A stretch of DNA of 64,000 bases, taken from Marinobacter persicus. GTDB taxonomy: Bacteria; Pseudomonadota; Gammaproteobacteria; Pseudomonadales; Oleiphilaceae. The translations under genes and the position numbers were made by a program. Below are positions 17,207 to 30,670 of this stretch, piece after piece. Positions within the stretch are counted from its first letter, which is position 1, and each line of letters opens with the position of its first letter. The notes beneath the pieces are model-generated. The model did not search any database, had not been told where the DNA came from, and worked only from the letters and a program-made list of their open reading frames with translations. The stretch lies in NCBI RefSeq assembly GCF_900114155.1, contig NZ_FOSC01000001.1, positions 248,001-312,000 of the forward strand, in the 5' to 3' direction.

Positions 17207-18688
17207 TCAGAGCAGCACCACATCGTACTGCTCCTGGCTGTAGAAGGGTTCAACCTGGAAGCGAACGGCCTTACCGATAAAGGTCTCCAGGTCCGCCACG
17301 TTATCGGATTCCTCGTCCAGCAGCCGATCGACCACTTTCTGGGAAGCCATCACCAGATAACTTTCCGCCTCGTAGGCCCGGTTAATGCGCATGATTTCCC
17401 GGAAAATCTCGTAACAAACGGTTTCCGATGTTTTCAGAAAGCCCCGGCCGTCACAGATCGGGCACGGCTCACACAGTACCTGGCCAAGGCTTTCCGTGGT
17501 GCGTTTGCGGGTCATCTCCACCAGACCCAGCTCGGAGACACCGGTAATCTTGGTTTTGGCGTGGTCCCGCTCGAGCATCTTCTCCAGCATGCGGTGCACC
17601 TGGCGCTGGTGCTCCGGGTCTTCCATGTCGATAAAATCGATGATGATAATGCCACCAAGGTTACGCAGACGCAGCTGGCGGCTGATGGCCCGGGCCGCTT
17701 CCAGGTTGGTCTTGAAGATGGTTTCCTCAAGATTACGGTGGCCGACAAAGGCACCGGTATTGATGTCGATGGTGGTCATGGCCTCGGTCTGATCGATAAT
17801 CACGTAGCCGCCGGATTTCAGCTGCACCTTGCGGCTCAGGGCTTTCTGGATTTCGTCCTCTACCGAGTAAAGATCAAAAATCGGCCGTTCGCCGGGATAA
17901 TACTCCACCCTGTCGGAAAATTCGGCGACAAACTCATGGACAAATTCCATGACCCGCTGATGGCTTTCACGGCTGTCGATGCGCACTTTCTCGGTTTGCG
18001 GGCGAATCAGGTCCCGGATGGTGCGAATAAACAACGGCAGATCCTGATACACCGCGGATGGCACCGGCGCTTTGGCGATGCGATCTTCCACCGACTGGCT
18101 GAGCCGGTGCAGATACACCATGTCGGCAATCAATTCGTCATCGCTGGCCGCCTCGGCGGCGGTGCGAACGATGTACCCCCCCTGAACGTCTTCATGCTCG
18201 GCGGCGGCCTGTTCGATCAGAGCTTTCAAACGGGCGCGCTGGCTGTCGTCTTCAATGCGCTGGGAAATACCCACGTGGCTGACGCCCGGCATGAACACCA
18301 GGTAGCGGGAGGGAATGGACAACTGGGTGGTCAGCCGCGCGCCCTTGGTGCCTATGGGGTCTTTGGTCACCTGCACCACCAGTGACTGCCCTTCACGCAG
18401 CAGTGAGCGGATATCCGGCACCGATTTCGGAGCATTGGCCAGTTCGTCGGCGGCGGGCTGGCTGCACACCACATCGGAGGCGTGAATAAACGCCGCGCGC
18501 TCAAGGCCAATATCGACAAACGCCGCTTCCATGCCGGGCAGTACCCGTACCACCTTGCCCTTGTAGATATTGCCAACAATGCCCTTGCGGCTGGTGCGCT
18601 CGATGTAGGCTTCCTGCAACATGCCGTTTTCCACCAGCGCCACCCGGGTTTCCACCGGGGTTACGTTAATCAGTATTTCTTCGCTCAT
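17207..18688 (-). CDS. rng: Ribonuclease G
   Basis: 493 residues, the length of RNase G (RNase E would have a long C-terminal scaffold, absent here). An S1 domain lies near 37-125 ([34 protein letters not shown]). The catalytic core has [12 protein letters not shown] and [11 protein letters not shown], which bear the Mg2+-binding Asp residues, and the zinc-link is [11 protein letters not shown]. RNase G matures the 16S rRNA 5' end and cleaves some mRNAs. Its start overlaps the maf stop by 4 nt. Confidence 0.96.
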   Translation of the reverse strand: MSEEILINVTPVETRVALVENGMLQEAYIERTSRKGIVGNIYKGKVVRVLPGMEAAFVDIGLERAAFIHASDVVCSQPAADELANAPKSVPDIRSLLREGQSLVVQVTKDPIGTKGARLTTQLSIPSRYLVFMPGVSHVGISQRIEDDSQRARLKALIEQAAAEHEDVQGGYIVRTAAEAASDDELIADMVYLHRLSQSVEDRIAKAPVPSAVYQDLPLFIRTIRDLIRPQTEKVRIDSRESHQRVMEFVHEFVAEFSDRVEYYPGERPIFDLYSVEDEIQKALSRKVQLKSGGYVIIDQTEAMTTIDINTGAFVGHRNLEETIFKTNLEAARAISRQLRLRNLGGIIIIDFIDMEDPEHQRQVHRMLEKMLERDHAKTKITGVSELGLVEMTRKRTTESLGQVLCEPCPICDGRGFLKTSETVCYEIFREIMRINRAYEAESYLVMASQKVVDRLLDEESDNVADLETFIGKAVRFQVEPFYSQEQYDVVLL

Positions 18689-19293
18689 GCCGGCGCTCCT
18701 TTATTATTTTCATTTGACCAAGACTGCCAGACAGGGTGCCCTGCCCCGGCGAGCAAAGCGGCGGTTTCCTGCAACGGCAGACCGACCACGGCGCTGTAAC
18801 TGCCACTCAATCCGCTGACAAAGATAGCACCGAGCCCCTGAATACCGTAACCACCGGCCTTGTCCATGGGCTCGCCGGTGGCGACGTAGGCCCGGATTTC
18901 CTCCGCTGCCAGCTCCCGGAAGGTGACGTCTGTCACCGAGACCACTGATTGGCAGGCATCGCCGCAGGCCAGTGCCACCGCGGTCATCACCTGATGGCTC
19001 CGGCCCGACAGGCACGCCAGCATGTGTTGCGCTTCGGCCTCGTCGACCGGTTTGCCCAGAATTTCGCCACCAAGGACGACGGAGGTATCGGAACCAATCA
19101 CCAGATCATCCGGTTGACCGTGACTGATGGCCAGGGCCTTTTCCCGGGCCAGGCGTTCCACATAAGCTTTGGGCGACTCGCCGGCCATCGGGGTTTCGTC
19201 GATGTGCGCCGGCTGGACGGCAAAATCCAGCCCGATACCGGTAAGCAGCTCGGCACGGCGAGGTGAAGCGGAAGCCAGAATCAGACGTTGCAT
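18685..19293 (-). CDS. maf: Maf (YhdE-type) dTTP/UTP pyrophosphatase
   Basis: 202 residues from the ATG at 19293. A longer in-frame start gives 31 residues that do not resemble the family. The Maf signature [12 protein letters not shown] is at 6-17, the catalytic acid is Asp69 in [10 protein letters not shown], and [23 protein letters not shown] resembles the YhdE subfamily, which hydrolyses non-canonical and pyrimidine nucleotides. The mre-rng neighbourhood is that of yhdE. It overlaps rng by 4 nt. Confidence 0.92.
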   Translation of the reverse strand: MQRLILASASPRRAELLTGIGLDFAVQPAHIDETPMAGESPKAYVERLAREKALAISHGQPDDLVIGSDTSVVLGGEILGKPVDEAEAQHMLACLSGRSHQVMTAVALACGDACQSVVSVTDVTFRELAAEEIRAYVATGEPMDKAGGYGIQGLGAIFVSGLSGSYSAVVGLPLQETAALLAGAGHPVWQSWSNENNKGAPA

Positions 19294-19297
19294 GCCT

Positions 19298-19773
19298 TTA
19301 GCCCAGTTTTCGGTTGAGGCGATCCAGCACGGCAGTGACCGCCGGCCAGGCAATGGCGCTGGTCGCTGCCGGCCACAGGTAAACAAAGCCGGGACTGTCG
19401 GCCCCGACCATCTGTTTGAGGAAATGCACCAGCATCTGGTTGGTACCCAGAATCAGGAATACCACCAGGCATTGCTGTGGCAGCGGGTACATGCGCAAGC
19501 GCTGGTGCATGGCCAGCACCAGGAAGGCGACCACAGCCATGGCGGCGGCATTCACCCCCAGCGCGGTTCCTTCCAGCGAATCGAGCATCAGCCCCAGGCA
19601 CCAGGCCAATAACACGCCAAACTGGGCCGGCGCCCGGAATGTCCAGTAAAACACCACCAGCCCGAGCCATTCCGGGCGGAAGGCAAGCCAGTCGACCGGA
19701 AACAGTGAAATGCTGAGCACCAGTGCGACAATGACCGATACCACAAACAGCGGATAACTGATTACCGATAACA

Positions 19774-19774
<1 letters not shown>
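19298..19774 (-). CDS. mreD: MreD, rod-shape determining membrane protein
   Basis: 158 residues with five or six hydrophobic segments and almost no soluble parts. The segment [43 protein letters not shown] carries the conserved Gly-Asp region of MreD. MreD joins MreC and the actin-like MreB in the elongasome that guides side-wall peptidoglycan synthesis. Its ATG overlaps the end of mreC and it is followed after 4 nt by maf. Confidence 0.93.
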
Positions 19775-21773
<1,999 letters not shown>

Positions 21774-21924
21774 TTAGCAGTGGGGGCATGCTCAGGCAAG
21801 GCAGCATTGCTGGTTTCGGCCACCTAATATGTGACCATTTGCAAAGGTTTTCCAGGTCCATCATGCCCGGGATTCTGGTAACATGCCGGCTTTCTTTATC
21901 AGGCAAATTCAATTTGGAGGCAAC

Positions 21925-22212
21925 GTGAGCATTTCCCGCGAGGACATTGAGAAAGTTGCCATGCTCGCCCGCATCAAGGTGGATGACGAGCAGGTATCGG
22001 CACTGGAGAAGGATCTGGGCAATATTCTGGACCTGGTGGACCAGCTCGGTACGGCGGATACGGATTCGGTGGAGCCGATGGCGCACCCGCTGGACGCCGT
22101 TCAGAAGCTGCGCGCCGATGAAGTCACCGAAACCAACCAGCGCGAAGCGTTTCAGGCGATTGCCCCGGCCACTGAGGATGGGTTGTATCTGGTGCCCCGG
22201 GTTATTGAGTGA
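21925..22212 (+). CDS. gatC: GatC, subunit of Asp/Glu-tRNA amidotransferase
   Basis: 95 residues from a GTG at 21925, preceded by TTGGAGG, matching the usual size. An upstream ATG in the same frame would add a non-homologous leader. Family motifs: SISREDIEKVAMLARIKVDDEQVSALEKDLGNILDLVDQL, VEPMAHPL, LRADEVTE. GatC wraps around GatA and stabilises the GatCAB complex, which turns mischarged Glu-tRNA(Gln) and Asp-tRNA(Asn) into Gln- and Asn-tRNA. It is followed by gatA after 50 nt. Confidence 0.95.
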   Translation: MSISREDIEKVAMLARIKVDDEQVSALEKDLGNILDLVDQLGTADTDSVEPMAHPLDAVQKLRADEVTETNQREAFQAIAPATEDGLYLVPRVIE

Positions 22213-22262
22213 CCCGCACCGTTGAGTGATTTAGCCATCCACTGACGATTTCAGGATTCACC

Positions 22263-23720
22263 ATGCATAACAAATCTGTAGCAGAGCTTTCCCGGGAGCT
22301 GGAAAGCGGGAAAGTGTCCAGCGTGGAGCTGACTCAGCAGTTCCTGGACCGCATCAAGCGCGAAGACGGGAAGTTCAACAGTTTCATCACGGTTTCCGAC
22401 CAGCAGGCCCTGGCCGAGGCGAAAGCGGCCGACGAGATGCGTGCGGCGGGCAAGGCCACGCCCTGGACCGGTGTGCCGTTTGCCCACAAGGACATTTTCT
22501 GCACCAACGGAATTCGCACCTCGTGCGGCTCGAAGATGCTGGATAATTTTGTCCCTCCCTACGATTCCACCGTGGCCGCCAGTTTCCGGGCCGCCGGAGC
22601 GGTTTGCCTGGGCAAGACCAACATGGACGAGTTCGCCATGGGGTCATCCAACGAATCCAGCTTTTACGGTCCTGTCACCAACCCCTGGGGGCTGGCCAGC
22701 GGCGACAAACGGGTGCCGGGCGGCTCGTCCGGTGGCTCGGCCGCTGCCGTGGCCGCGCGTCTGGTACCTGCGGCGACCGGCACCGACACCGGTGGCTCTA
22801 TTCGCCAGCCGGCCGCCCTGTGCGGCATCACCGGCCTCAAGCCCACGTATGGCCGGGTGTCCCGCTACGGCATGATTGCCTTTGCCTCGTCTTTGGACCA
22901 GGGCGGCCCGATGGCGCGCACGGCCGAGGATGCGGCATTGATGATGAATGTGATGGCAGGTCATGACCCGAAGGATTCCACCTGCATTGATCGCGCCGTA
23001 CCGGATTACACCGCGACGCTGAACGAGCCGCTCAAGGGCCTGAAGATTGGCCTGCCGAAGGAATATTTCAGCGACCAGCTGTCACCGGCCATGGAAGAAC
23101 AGGTTCGCAACGCCATTGGCGAATACGAGAAGCTGGGCGCCACGGTGAAGGAAGTCTCCCTGCCCAATGCCAAGCTGGCGATTGCCGCCTACTACGTGAT
23201 TGCCCCGGCGGAGGCCTCCGCCAACCTGTCACGGTTTGACGGTGTGCGTTACGGCTACCGCTGTGAAGACCCGAAAGACCTGCTGGACATGTACACCCGT
23301 ACCCGGGCCGAGGGTTTTGGCAACGAGGTCAAGCGCCGGATTCTGGTGGGCACCTACGCACTTTCCGCCGGTTATTTCGACGCCTACTACCTGAAAGCCC
23401 AGAAGGTACGCCGCCTGATCCAGCAGGATTTCATCAACGCCTTCCAGGAAGTGGACGTTCTGATGAGCCCGGTAACCCCATCACCTGCGTTCCGGCAGGG
23501 CGAGAAGAATACCGACCCGGTTTCCATGTACCTGGAAGACGTGTTCACCATCGCCATCAACCTCGCGGGCATTCCGGCCATGTCGGTGCCGGCAGGCTTT
23601 GTCGATGGCTTGCCGGTCGGTCTGCAGATCATCGGAGATTACTTCTCCGAAGCCCGTCTGCTGAATGCCGCCCACCAGTTCCAGCAGGTGACCGACTGGC
23701 ACCAGCGTGACCCCAAATAA
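22263..23720 (+). CDS. gatA: GatA, amidase subunit of Asp/Glu-tRNA amidotransferase
   Basis: 485 residues, amidase signature family. The Ser-cisSer-Lys triad elements are present: Lys in [15 protein letters not shown], the Gly/Ser loop [51 protein letters not shown], and the conserved [28 protein letters not shown]. GatA frees ammonia from glutamine for GatB. It overlaps the upstream leader of gatB and is in one operon with gatC and gatB. Confidence 0.97.
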   Translation: MHNKSVAELSRELESGKVSSVELTQQFLDRIKREDGKFNSFITVSDQQALAEAKAADEMRAAGKATPWTGVPFAHKDIFCTNGIRTSCGSKMLDNFVPPYDSTVAASFRAAGAVCLGKTNMDEFAMGSSNESSFYGPVTNPWGLASGDKRVPGGSSGGSAAAVAARLVPAATGTDTGGSIRQPAALCGITGLKPTYGRVSRYGMIAFASSLDQGGPMARTAEDAALMMNVMAGHDPKDSTCIDRAVPDYTATLNEPLKGLKIGLPKEYFSDQLSPAMEEQVRNAIGEYEKLGATVKEVSLPNAKLAIAAYYVIAPAEASANLSRFDGVRYGYRCEDPKDLLDMYTRTRAEGFGNEVKRRILVGTYALSAGYFDAYYLKAQKVRRLIQQDFINAFQEVDVLMSPVTPSPAFRQGEKNTDPVSMYLEDVFTIAINLAGIPAMSVPAGFVDGLPVGLQIIGDYFSEARLLNAAHQFQQVTDWHQRDPK

Positions 23721-23742
23721 GCCCGACAGAGGAGACGAACAC

Positions 23743-25194
23743 ATGCAGTGGGATATCGTGATCGGGCTGGAAATCCACGTTCAGCTCGCCACCCGGACCA
23801 AGATTTTTTCCGGCTCCAGCACCGCCTATGGCGCCGAGCCCAACACCCAGGCCAACGCGGTGGACCTGGCCATGCCCGGCATGCTGCCGGTGCCGAACGA
23901 AAACGCCTTCCGCTACGCGGTCATGTTCGGCCTGGCCACCAATGCCGAGATCGGCCGGCGCTCGGTGTTTGAACGCAAAAACTACTTCTACCCGGATCTG
24001 CCCAAGGGTTACCAGACCACCCAACTGGCCGAGCCCATTGTCGGCCCCGGCTACGTCGACATTGATCTGGCCGACGGCAGCAGCAAGCGGGTACGGATTC
24101 ACCACGCCCATCTTGAGGAAGACGCCGGCAAGTCCCTGCACGAGGACTACCACGGCATGACCGGCATCGATTTGAACCGTGCCGGCACGCCGCTGATCGA
24201 AGTGGTCACCGAGCCGGACATGAACAGCGCCGAGGAAGCCGTGGCCTTCGCCAAAAAGCTGCACAGCCTGGTGACCTCGCTGGGCATCTGTGACGGCGAC
24301 ATGTCCCAGGGCTCCATGCGCTTCGACGTCAATATTTCCCTCAAGCCCAAAGGCTCCGGGGAACTGGGCACGCGCACCGAGACCAAGAACCTGAACTCCT
24401 TCCGTTTCATGGAACAGGCCATTGCCCATGAAGTGGAACGGCAGATGGACATTCTGGAAGACGGGGGCGAAATTGTGCAGGAGACCCGCCTGTACAATGG
24501 TGACCGGGACGAATCGCGCTCCATGCGCACCAAGGAGGAAGCCAACGATTACCGATACTTCCCTTGCCCCGACCTGCTGCCGGTGGAAATCGATGATGCC
24601 TTCATCGAAGACGCCCGGGCCCGATTGCCGGAACTACCGGATGAACGGAAAGCCCGCTTCCGGGATCAGTACAGCCTTAACGACTACGACGCAGGGGTCT
24701 TGTCGGGCGATGCCAGGCTTGCCGCCTTCTTTGAGGAAACCGTACAACACGGCAAAGATGCCAAGCTGGCCGCCAACTGGATTCAGGGCGAATTCTCCGC
24801 GCGCCTGAATGCCGAAGAGAAAACCGTTGCGGACTCACCCATTTCCGGTGCCCAGCTGGGCGCCCTGGTGGTGCGCATCGCCGATAACACCGTGTCTTCC
24901 GCCGGTGCCAAGAAGGTATTCGAAGCGCTCTGGATTGGCGAAAACACCGATGTTGATGCCATTATTGAAGAGAAGGGCCTGAAACAGGTATCGGATACCG
25001 GCGCCCTGGAGGCCATGGTGGATGAAGTGCTGTCCAGCATGCCCGAGCAGGTTGAGCAGTATAAGAACGAGGACAACCCCAAGAAGCGCAAGAAGATGCT
25101 GGGCGGCTTCATGGGGCCGCTGATGAAGGCCTCCAAAGGCCAGGGCAACCCGAAACTGTTCAACGAGATACTGCTGAAAAAGCTGGAAGGCTGA
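23743..25194 (+). CDS. gatB: GatB, kinase/transamidase subunit of Asp/Glu-tRNA amidotransferase
   Basis: 483 residues from the ATG at 23743, which has GAGGAGACG before it. A further upstream in-frame codon lies within gatA and is not supported. The cradle domain starts [26 protein letters not shown]. The conserved [45 protein letters not shown] marks the family, and the C-terminal YqeY-like helical tail ends [30 protein letters not shown]. GatB activates and amidates the tRNA-bound Glu or Asp. Confidence 0.97.
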   Translation: MQWDIVIGLEIHVQLATRTKIFSGSSTAYGAEPNTQANAVDLAMPGMLPVPNENAFRYAVMFGLATNAEIGRRSVFERKNYFYPDLPKGYQTTQLAEPIVGPGYVDIDLADGSSKRVRIHHAHLEEDAGKSLHEDYHGMTGIDLNRAGTPLIEVVTEPDMNSAEEAVAFAKKLHSLVTSLGICDGDMSQGSMRFDVNISLKPKGSGELGTRTETKNLNSFRFMEQAIAHEVERQMDILEDGGEIVQETRLYNGDRDESRSMRTKEEANDYRYFPCPDLLPVEIDDAFIEDARARLPELPDERKARFRDQYSLNDYDAGVLSGDARLAAFFEETVQHGKDAKLAANWIQGEFSARLNAEEKTVADSPISGAQLGALVVRIADNTVSSAGAKKVFEALWIGENTDVDAIIEEKGLKQVSDTGALEAMVDEVLSSMPEQVEQYKNEDNPKKRKKMLGGFMGPLMKASKGQGNPKLFNEILLKKLEG

Positions 25195-25203
25195 GGAGGC
25201 CGA

Positions 25204-25872
25204 ATGGATCACGTGGTCAAGGGTGTTCTGGATTTTCGCAGGAACGTCTATCCGGAACACAAGGACCTGTTCGGCGAGCTGGCCACCGGCCAAAGCCCGG
25301 AGGTGCTGTTCTTCACCTGTTCGGATTCACGTATTGATCCGAACATGATGACAGGCACCCATCCGGGCGACCTGTTCATCTGCCGCAATGCGGGCAACAT
25401 CATCCCACCCCACAGTAATGAGACCGGCGGCATGACTGCCTCCATCGAGTTTGCCGTCGCGGTGCTTCAGGTGCGCCACATCATCGTCTGTGGCCACACC
25501 GATTGTGGAGCGGTGAAAGGTGCGTTGGATATCGACAGCCTGAAGGGCCTGCCACACGTTCAGGAGTGGCTTGGGCACTGCCGCTCAGCCATTGAGATCG
25601 TCCGTGAGCGGCATGGCATTCGGCCGGGCGAGCCACTGGACGGCCAGTACCTGAATGAGGCCATCCGGGAGAACGTGCTGCAGCAGGTCCAGCACCTGCG
25701 CACACACCCAACCGTGGCGGCCAAGCTGGCCACCGGCAAGATCCAGATTCACGGCTGGGTATACGATATCAAATCCGGAACAATTTGCTGTTGTGGGCAG
25801 GACAGCTTCGAGTTCCAGGAGTTTGAGACGTTTTACGCGGATATCATCAAGAAAATCGAGGCGCAGAAATAG
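25204..25872 (+). CDS. can: Beta-class carbonic anhydrase
   Basis: 222 residues. The zinc ligands and dyad of beta carbonic anhydrases are visible: Cys39 and Asp41 in FFTCSDSRID, and His98 and Cys101 in VCGHTDCGAVKGAL. It interconverts CO2 and bicarbonate in the cytoplasm, supplying bicarbonate to carboxylases. It starts 9 nt after gatB and is probably cotranscribed with it. It ends 4 nt from the end of the converging rimO gene. Confidence 0.95.
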   Translation: MDHVVKGVLDFRRNVYPEHKDLFGELATGQSPEVLFFTCSDSRIDPNMMTGTHPGDLFICRNAGNIIPPHSNETGGMTASIEFAVAVLQVRHIIVCGHTDCGAVKGALDIDSLKGLPHVQEWLGHCRSAIEIVRERHGIRPGEPLDGQYLNEAIRENVLQQVQHLRTHPTVAAKLATGKIQIHGWVYDIKSGTICCCGQDSFEFQEFETFYADIIKKIEAQK

Positions 25873-25876
25873 CGCC

Positions 25877-27217
25877 TCACATCAACGACGCCCAGAGGTC
25901 GTGTTCATCGGCATGCTCGACCACGGCCTGCACAATCTGACCGGGCTGCAGGTCAATTTCCCCGTTGAGGTACACCATGCCGTCAATTTCCGGGGCATCG
26001 GCTTTTGACCGGCCAATGGCGCCTTCCTCGTCCACCTCGTCAATCAACACATCAATGGTCTGACCGATTCTGGCCTGCAAGCGGGCAGCGGAGATCTCCG
26101 CCTGTTTTTCCATGAACCGGGCCAGGCGCTCCTCTTTCACATCTTCGGGCACGGCACCTTCCAGCTCATTGGCCGGAGCCCCTTCCACCGGACTGTAGGT
26201 GAAGGCACCCACCCGGTCCAACTGGGCTTCGTCAAGCCAATCCAGCAGGTACTGGAAGTCTTCCTCGGTTTCTCCGGGAAAGCCGACAATGAAGGTTGAA
26301 CGGATGGTCAGCTCGGGACAGATTTCCCGCCATTTTTTGATCCGCTCCAGGGTCTTGCTGTTGTGGGCCGGGCGCTTCATGGCTTTCAGTACACGGGGGC
26401 TGGCGTGCTGGAAGGGAATGTCCAGGTACGGCAGGATCTTGCCTTCGGCCATCAACGGGATCACGTCGTCCACGTGAGGGTACGGATAAACGTAATGCAG
26501 GCGCACCCAGACACCAAGTTCGCCCAGCGCTTCACACAGCGCCTGCATTTTCGTTTTCAGCGGCCGCCCCTGCCAGAACCCCGTGCGGTATCGGGTGTCG
26601 ACGCCATAGGCCGAGGTGTCCTGGGAAATGACCAGCAGCTCTTTGACCCCGGCATCCACCAGGCGTTTCGCTTCATCCATCACCTCGCCAATGGGACGAC
26701 TCACCAGGTCACCACGCAGCGCGGGGATAATGCAGAAGGTGCAGCGATGATTACAGCCCTCGGATATCTTCAGATAGGCATAATGGCGCGGCGTGAGCTT
26801 GACGCCCTGGGGTGGCACCAGATCGGTGAACGGGTCGTGCTGTTTTTTCGGCGGCACATACTGATGCACCGCGCCGACCACTTCTTCATAGGCCTGCGGG
26901 CCCGAAACCGCCAGCACACCCGGGTGGGCCTCGCGAATCCTGTCGCCGTCAGCGCCCATACAGCCGGTCACAATCACCTTACCGTTCTCGCTGATCGCCT
27001 CACCGATAGCGTCCAGGGATTCCTGCTTGGCGGCATCGATAAAGCCGCAGGTGTTCACCACCACCACATCGGCATCGTTGTAGCTGGGCACCACATCGTA
27101 ACCGTCCAGGCGCAGTTGGGTCAGGATGCGCTCGGAATCAACCAGTGCCTTGGGGCAGCCCAGACTGACAAAACCGACTTTACCGCTGGAGGTGGCTTGC
27201 TGTGTTTTCTCGCTCAT
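25877..27217 (-). CDS. rimO: RimO, ribosomal protein S12 methylthiotransferase
   Basis: 446 residues from the ATG at 27217 (a TTG 12 nt upstream is the alternative). The UPF0004 domain cluster ligands are Cys21, Cys57 and Cys86. The radical SAM motif is CNHRCTFC with Cys155, Cys159 and Cys162. A C-terminal TRAM domain is present near [29 protein letters not shown]. RimO adds a methylthio group to an Asp of ribosomal protein S12. The [15 protein letters not shown] start separates it from MiaB, which is also encoded here at 33490. Confidence 0.96.
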   Translation of the reverse strand: MSEKTQQATSSGKVGFVSLGCPKALVDSERILTQLRLDGYDVVPSYNDADVVVVNTCGFIDAAKQESLDAIGEAISENGKVIVTGCMGADGDRIREAHPGVLAVSGPQAYEEVVGAVHQYVPPKKQHDPFTDLVPPQGVKLTPRHYAYLKISEGCNHRCTFCIIPALRGDLVSRPIGEVMDEAKRLVDAGVKELLVISQDTSAYGVDTRYRTGFWQGRPLKTKMQALCEALGELGVWVRLHYVYPYPHVDDVIPLMAEGKILPYLDIPFQHASPRVLKAMKRPAHNSKTLERIKKWREICPELTIRSTFIVGFPGETEEDFQYLLDWLDEAQLDRVGAFTYSPVEGAPANELEGAVPEDVKEERLARFMEKQAEISAARLQARIGQTIDVLIDEVDEEGAIGRSKADAPEIDGMVYLNGEIDLQPGQIVQAVVEHADEHDLWASLM

Positions 27218-27445
27218 AATTCTCTGCAAAAATCCCGGAGCAGTGCTCCCGATGAATGAACGGTAATCTTACCCCAGCCCGCCGCCAACTTCAGCCATAA
27301 CACAAGGCCTGACAAGCCCCCGTTTAGTGACTAAACTCAAACGCGCTTCATAAATGTGACATTTTTTGTCGCCCCATACTTGCTGATCACTTTTTGGGCA
27401 CCTAGAATCCTTGAAAATTATCGGGATTTATAGTGGAAATTAGCT

Positions 27446-27904
27446 ATGGGTAAGGCAGCGTCTTTTGAAACCGGACTGGCCAGGAGAGTCAGAATCAAAA
27501 CACCGACCGTCAGGCCCAGCTTACGAAACCAGCAGCGCGTGGACGTGACCATCGATGTCACTCTGGAAAGCCCGGATGGGCAATGCGTGGTCTGCAAGGC
27601 CCTCAACCTGTCCCGCGCCGGAGTCATGCTCTGTTGCGACAAAAATACCGTGCAGCAACTGATTCCGGGTATGCGCCCACCCGCACCCGGCAACTGGATT
27701 GACATCAAGACCCGGTTCCCGATCCCCCTGAGCACCAGACACCCTGAAAACGTTTCCGCCGACGGGCATATCATTCACATGCGCCGTGTGTCGCGGGATG
27801 AGTTCCAGATTGGTGTCCAGTTCTGCGAATTCGAGGGCAATGGCTTCGACTACATCGACAAGTTTGTATCGAAGCTGCTGGCAGAGCAGAAAACCGGGGC
27901 CTGA
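27446..27904 (+). CDS. PilZ-domain protein (probable c-di-GMP receptor)
   Basis: 152 residues. The two PilZ ligand motifs are present: RxxxR as R27-NQQ-R31, and (D/N)xSxxG as NLSRAG (54-59). The strand GVQFCEFEGNGFDYIDKFVSKLLAE closes the barrel and adds a C-terminal helix. Such single-domain PilZ proteins bind c-di-GMP and often affect motility or exopolysaccharide. The target is unknown here, and the neighbours (rimO, cysD) give no hint. The 228 nt upstream are AT-rich compared with the rest of the window. A weak terminator follows. Confidence 0.85.
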   Translation: MGKAASFETGLARRVRIKTPTVRPSLRNQQRVDVTIDVTLESPDGQCVVCKALNLSRAGVMLCCDKNTVQQLIPGMRPPAPGNWIDIKTRFPIPLSTRHPENVSADGHIIHMRRVSRDEFQIGVQFCEFEGNGFDYIDKFVSKLLAEQKTGA

Positions 27905-27924
27905 ACCCCACGCGCGCCCATATT

Positions 27925-27959
27925 GGTAGATCAAAAAATTCTACCTGTTTTAGTTTTTA
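27925..27959 (+). terminator. Probable weak intrinsic terminator after the PilZ gene
   Basis: GGTAGA (27925-27930) and TCTACC (27940-27945) make a 6-bp stem followed by a T-rich run TGTTTTAGTTTTTA. The stem is short and AT-rich, so termination may be partial. The rest of the 117-nt gap probably holds the cysD promoter. Confidence 0.45.
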
Positions 27960-28020
27960 TACCAAAAATCCACTGATATAGTTGGTCATCCACTGATCAC
28001 GTCGCACCCTGCGCAAACGG

Positions 28021-28935
28021 ATGACCATGACCACGTATAACCTGACCCATCTCAAACAGTTGGAAGCCGAGAGCATCCATATAATCCGGGAAGTCGCCGC
28101 CGAGTTCGACAACCCCGTCATGCTCTACTCCATCGGCAAAGACTCCGCCGTGATGCTGCACCTGGCATTGAAGGCCTTTTATCCCGGCAAGCCGCCATTC
28201 CCGCTGATGCACGTCGACACCACCTGGAAATTCCGGGACATGATCGAGTTCCGGGACAAGCAGGTACGCCGCTATGGCCTGGATTTGATCGTGCACACCA
28301 ACCAGGAAGGCGTGGAGCAGGGCGTGGGGCCCTTTACCCACGGCAGCGCCAAGCACACGGACATCATGAAAACCCAGGCCCTCAAGCAGGCCCTGGACAA
28401 ATACCAGTTTGATGCCGCCTTCGGTGGTGCCCGCCGGGACGAGGAAAAATCCCGCGCCAAGGAGCGGGTGTATTCCTTCCGTGATGAACACCACCGCTGG
28501 GACCCGAAAAACCAGCGCCCGGAGCTGTGGAACATCTACAACGGCAAGATCAACAAGGGCGAGAGCATTCGCGTGTTCCCACTGTCCAACTGGACCGAGC
28601 TGGACATCTGGCAGTACATCTATCTGGAAAACATCGACATCGTCCCGCTGTACTTCGCCGCCGAACGCCCGGTAGTGGAGCGCGACGGCACGCTGATCAT
28701 GGTGGACGACGACCGCATGCCGCTGAAGGAAGGCGAGAAGCCCGAAATGAAATCGGTACGCTTCCGCACCCTGGGCTGCTACCCGCTGACCGGCGCCATT
28801 GAATCCAGGGCCGACACGCTGCCGGACATCATTCAGGAAATGCTGCTGGCCACCAGCTCCGAACGCCAGGGTCGGGTGATCGACCACGACTCGGCAGGCT
28901 CCATGGAACAGAAAAAGCGGGAAGGGTATTTCTAA
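28021..28935 (+). CDS. cysD: CysD, sulfate adenylyltransferase small subunit
   Basis: 304 residues of the PAPS reductase/PP-loop ATPase fold. The PP-loop is [12 protein letters not shown] (35-46). Further conserved blocks are [31 protein letters not shown] and [12 protein letters not shown]. CysD with the GTPase CysN makes adenosine 5'-phosphosulfate from sulfate and ATP, the entry of sulfate assimilation. The start may be 28021 or the ATG two codons later. It is followed by cysN after 1 nt. Confidence 0.97.
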   Translation: MTMTTYNLTHLKQLEAESIHIIREVAAEFDNPVMLYSIGKDSAVMLHLALKAFYPGKPPFPLMHVDTTWKFRDMIEFRDKQVRRYGLDLIVHTNQEGVEQGVGPFTHGSAKHTDIMKTQALKQALDKYQFDAAFGGARRDEEKSRAKERVYSFRDEHHRWDPKNQRPELWNIYNGKINKGESIRVFPLSNWTELDIWQYIYLENIDIVPLYFAAERPVVERDGTLIMVDDDRMPLKEGEKPEMKSVRFRTLGCYPLTGAIESRADTLPDIIQEMLLATSSERQGRVIDHDSAGSMEQKKREGYF

Positions 28936-28936
28936 G

Positions 28937-30595
28937 ATGTCACACCAGTCTGATCTTATTGCTGACGATATTCAGGCCTACCTGAAACAGCACGAAAACA
29001 AGCAACTGCTGCGCCTGCTCACCTGCGGCAGCGTGGACGACGGCAAGAGCACCCTGATCGGCCGCCTGCTGCACGACACCAAGATGATCTACGAAGATCA
29101 CATGGCCAGCCTGCAAAGCGACAGCGCCAAGATGGGCACCACCGGCGAGAAGCTGGACCTGGCCCTGCTGGTGGATGGCCTTCAGGCCGAGCGGGAACAG
29201 GGCATCACCATTGATGTGGCCTACCGCTATTTTTCCACCGACAAGCGCAAGTTCATCATCGCCGACACCCCGGGCCATGAGCAGTACACCCGCAACATGG
29301 CCACCGGCGCGTCCACCGCGCAACTGGCGATCCTGATGATCGACGCGCGCCACGGCGTGCTGACCCAAACCCGCAGGCATTCGTACATCGCTTCCCTGCT
29401 GGGCATTCGCCACATCGTGGTGGCGGTGAACAAGATGGACCTGGTGGATTTCAGCGAAGAACGCTTCAACGAAATCAAGGACGACTACCTGGCGTTCGCC
29501 GCCAAACTTGGCCTCAAGGATGTTCGTTTTGTACCCATCTCGGCGCTTGATGGCGATAACGTGGTGAACAAGAGCGAAAATACGCCCTGGTTCACCGGCC
29601 AGCCGCTGATGGACATTCTGGAGACGGTGGAAGTCTCCCGGGACAAGAATCTGGAACACTTCCGTTTCCCGGTGCAGTACGTAACCCGCCCGGACCTCAA
29701 CTTCCGGGGCTTTTGCGGCACCATTGCCTCCGGCGTGATCCGCCCGGGTGATAACGTGATGGCCCTGCCCTCACGGCGCACCAGCAAGATCAAGGAAGTG
29801 GTGACCTTCGATGGCAATCTGGAGGAAGCCTACATCGACCAGGCCGTGACCCTGACCCTGGAAGACGAAATCGACGTCAGCCGCGGCGACATGCTGGTGA
29901 AGGTCGAGGACGAGCCGGAAGTGCACAACCGGTTCAACGCCAACATTGTGTGGATGACCGACGCACCGCTGGAAACCGGCCGCCTTTACGACATCAAGCT
30001 CGGGCCCACGTTCACCTCCGGCACGGTGAAAACCATTCACCACCAGACCGATGTGAACACCCTGGAGCAACAGGCCAACCCGCAGCGCCTGCAACTGAAC
30101 GAAATCGGCCTGTGCGAGCTGACCCTGAACCAGCCCATCGCGTTCGATGCCTACCAGCGCAATCACGCCACCGGTAGCTTCATCGTGATCGACCGGCTGA
30201 CCAACGTGACCATCGGCGCCGGCATGATCGAAGGCCTGGCCGACGGCATTGAATCGCTGGATCCGGTCACCACCGACGAGCGCGAACGCCGCCTGGCCCA
30301 GAAGCCGGCCATCATTGCCTGTGGTGGCAAGCACGCGCCAGAACTGGCCCTGGCGGTGGAGCGCGCCCTGTTCGATCAGGGCAAAACCGCCGTGGTGGTC
30401 TCCGAGGCCAACACTGGCGATGCCGACGAGCGTCGTAACGTGGCCCAGCTGCTGACCGCCCATGGGTTGATCGCCATTGCCGAGAACCTGGGTTCGGACA
30501 TCGCCAATGCAACGGTGAGCGCCGATGCGGAACAAGACATTCCGGCGGCGGTCTCAGGGCTGGTTCAGGAGCTGGTTCGTAGTAAGCGGATCTGA
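28937..30595 (+). CDS. cysN: CysN, sulfate adenylyltransferase GTPase subunit, with a degenerate APS kinase-like tail
   Basis: 552 residues. The GTPase motifs are intact: G1 GSVDDGKS (31-38), G3 DTPGHEQ (110-116), G4 NKMD (165-168), G5 SAL (202-204). The beta-barrel domains run to about residue 435 (TIGAGMIEG). The last 100 residues align by eye with the start of a fused APS kinase: [10 protein letters not shown]...[19 protein letters not shown], then [22 protein letters not shown]. However, the P-loop (GLSGAGKS in active enzymes) reads CGGKHAPE, and the domain is about half the normal 200 residues. So the tail is probably inactive and APS kinase must be elsewhere, or unused. A strong terminator follows. 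Confidence 0.93.
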   Translation: MSHQSDLIADDIQAYLKQHENKQLLRLLTCGSVDDGKSTLIGRLLHDTKMIYEDHMASLQSDSAKMGTTGEKLDLALLVDGLQAEREQGITIDVAYRYFSTDKRKFIIADTPGHEQYTRNMATGASTAQLAILMIDARHGVLTQTRRHSYIASLLGIRHIVVAVNKMDLVDFSEERFNEIKDDYLAFAAKLGLKDVRFVPISALDGDNVVNKSENTPWFTGQPLMDILETVEVSRDKNLEHFRFPVQYVTRPDLNFRGFCGTIASGVIRPGDNVMALPSRRTSKIKEVVTFDGNLEEAYIDQAVTLTLEDEIDVSRGDMLVKVEDEPEVHNRFNANIVWMTDAPLETGRLYDIKLGPTFTSGTVKTIHHQTDVNTLEQQANPQRLQLNEIGLCELTLNQPIAFDAYQRNHATGSFIVIDRLTNVTIGAGMIEGLADGIESLDPVTTDERERRLAQKPAIIACGGKHAPELALAVERALFDQGKTAVVVSEANTGDADERRNVAQLLTAHGLIAIAENLGSDIANATVSADAEQDIPAAVSGLVQELVRSKRI

Positions 30596-30619
30596 TTTTC
30601 CAGTTCAACGTTAGAATCG

Positions 30620-30670
30620 AAAGACCCACACTTCGGTGGCTGCCGCCGGAGCTCGTGGGTCTTTTTCTTT
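30620..30670 (+). terminator. Intrinsic terminator after cysN
   Basis: AAAGACCCAC (30620-30629) pairs perfectly with GTGGGTCTTT (30655-30664), leading into CTTTTTCTTT. The right arm can instead pair with a second AGAAAAAGACCCAC at 30710-30723, giving an alternative larger hairpin. Confidence 0.85.

Noticed and set aside
17036..18385. A 449-codon plus-strand frame antisense to rng
   Set aside because: Shadow of rng and the 5' part of yhdP, with no ribosome binding site or family motif.
26690..26780. tRNA or rRNA genes
   Set aside because: I looked through all intergenic regions for cloverleaf-like sequence with a CCA end and found none; this stretch is coding sequence of rimO.
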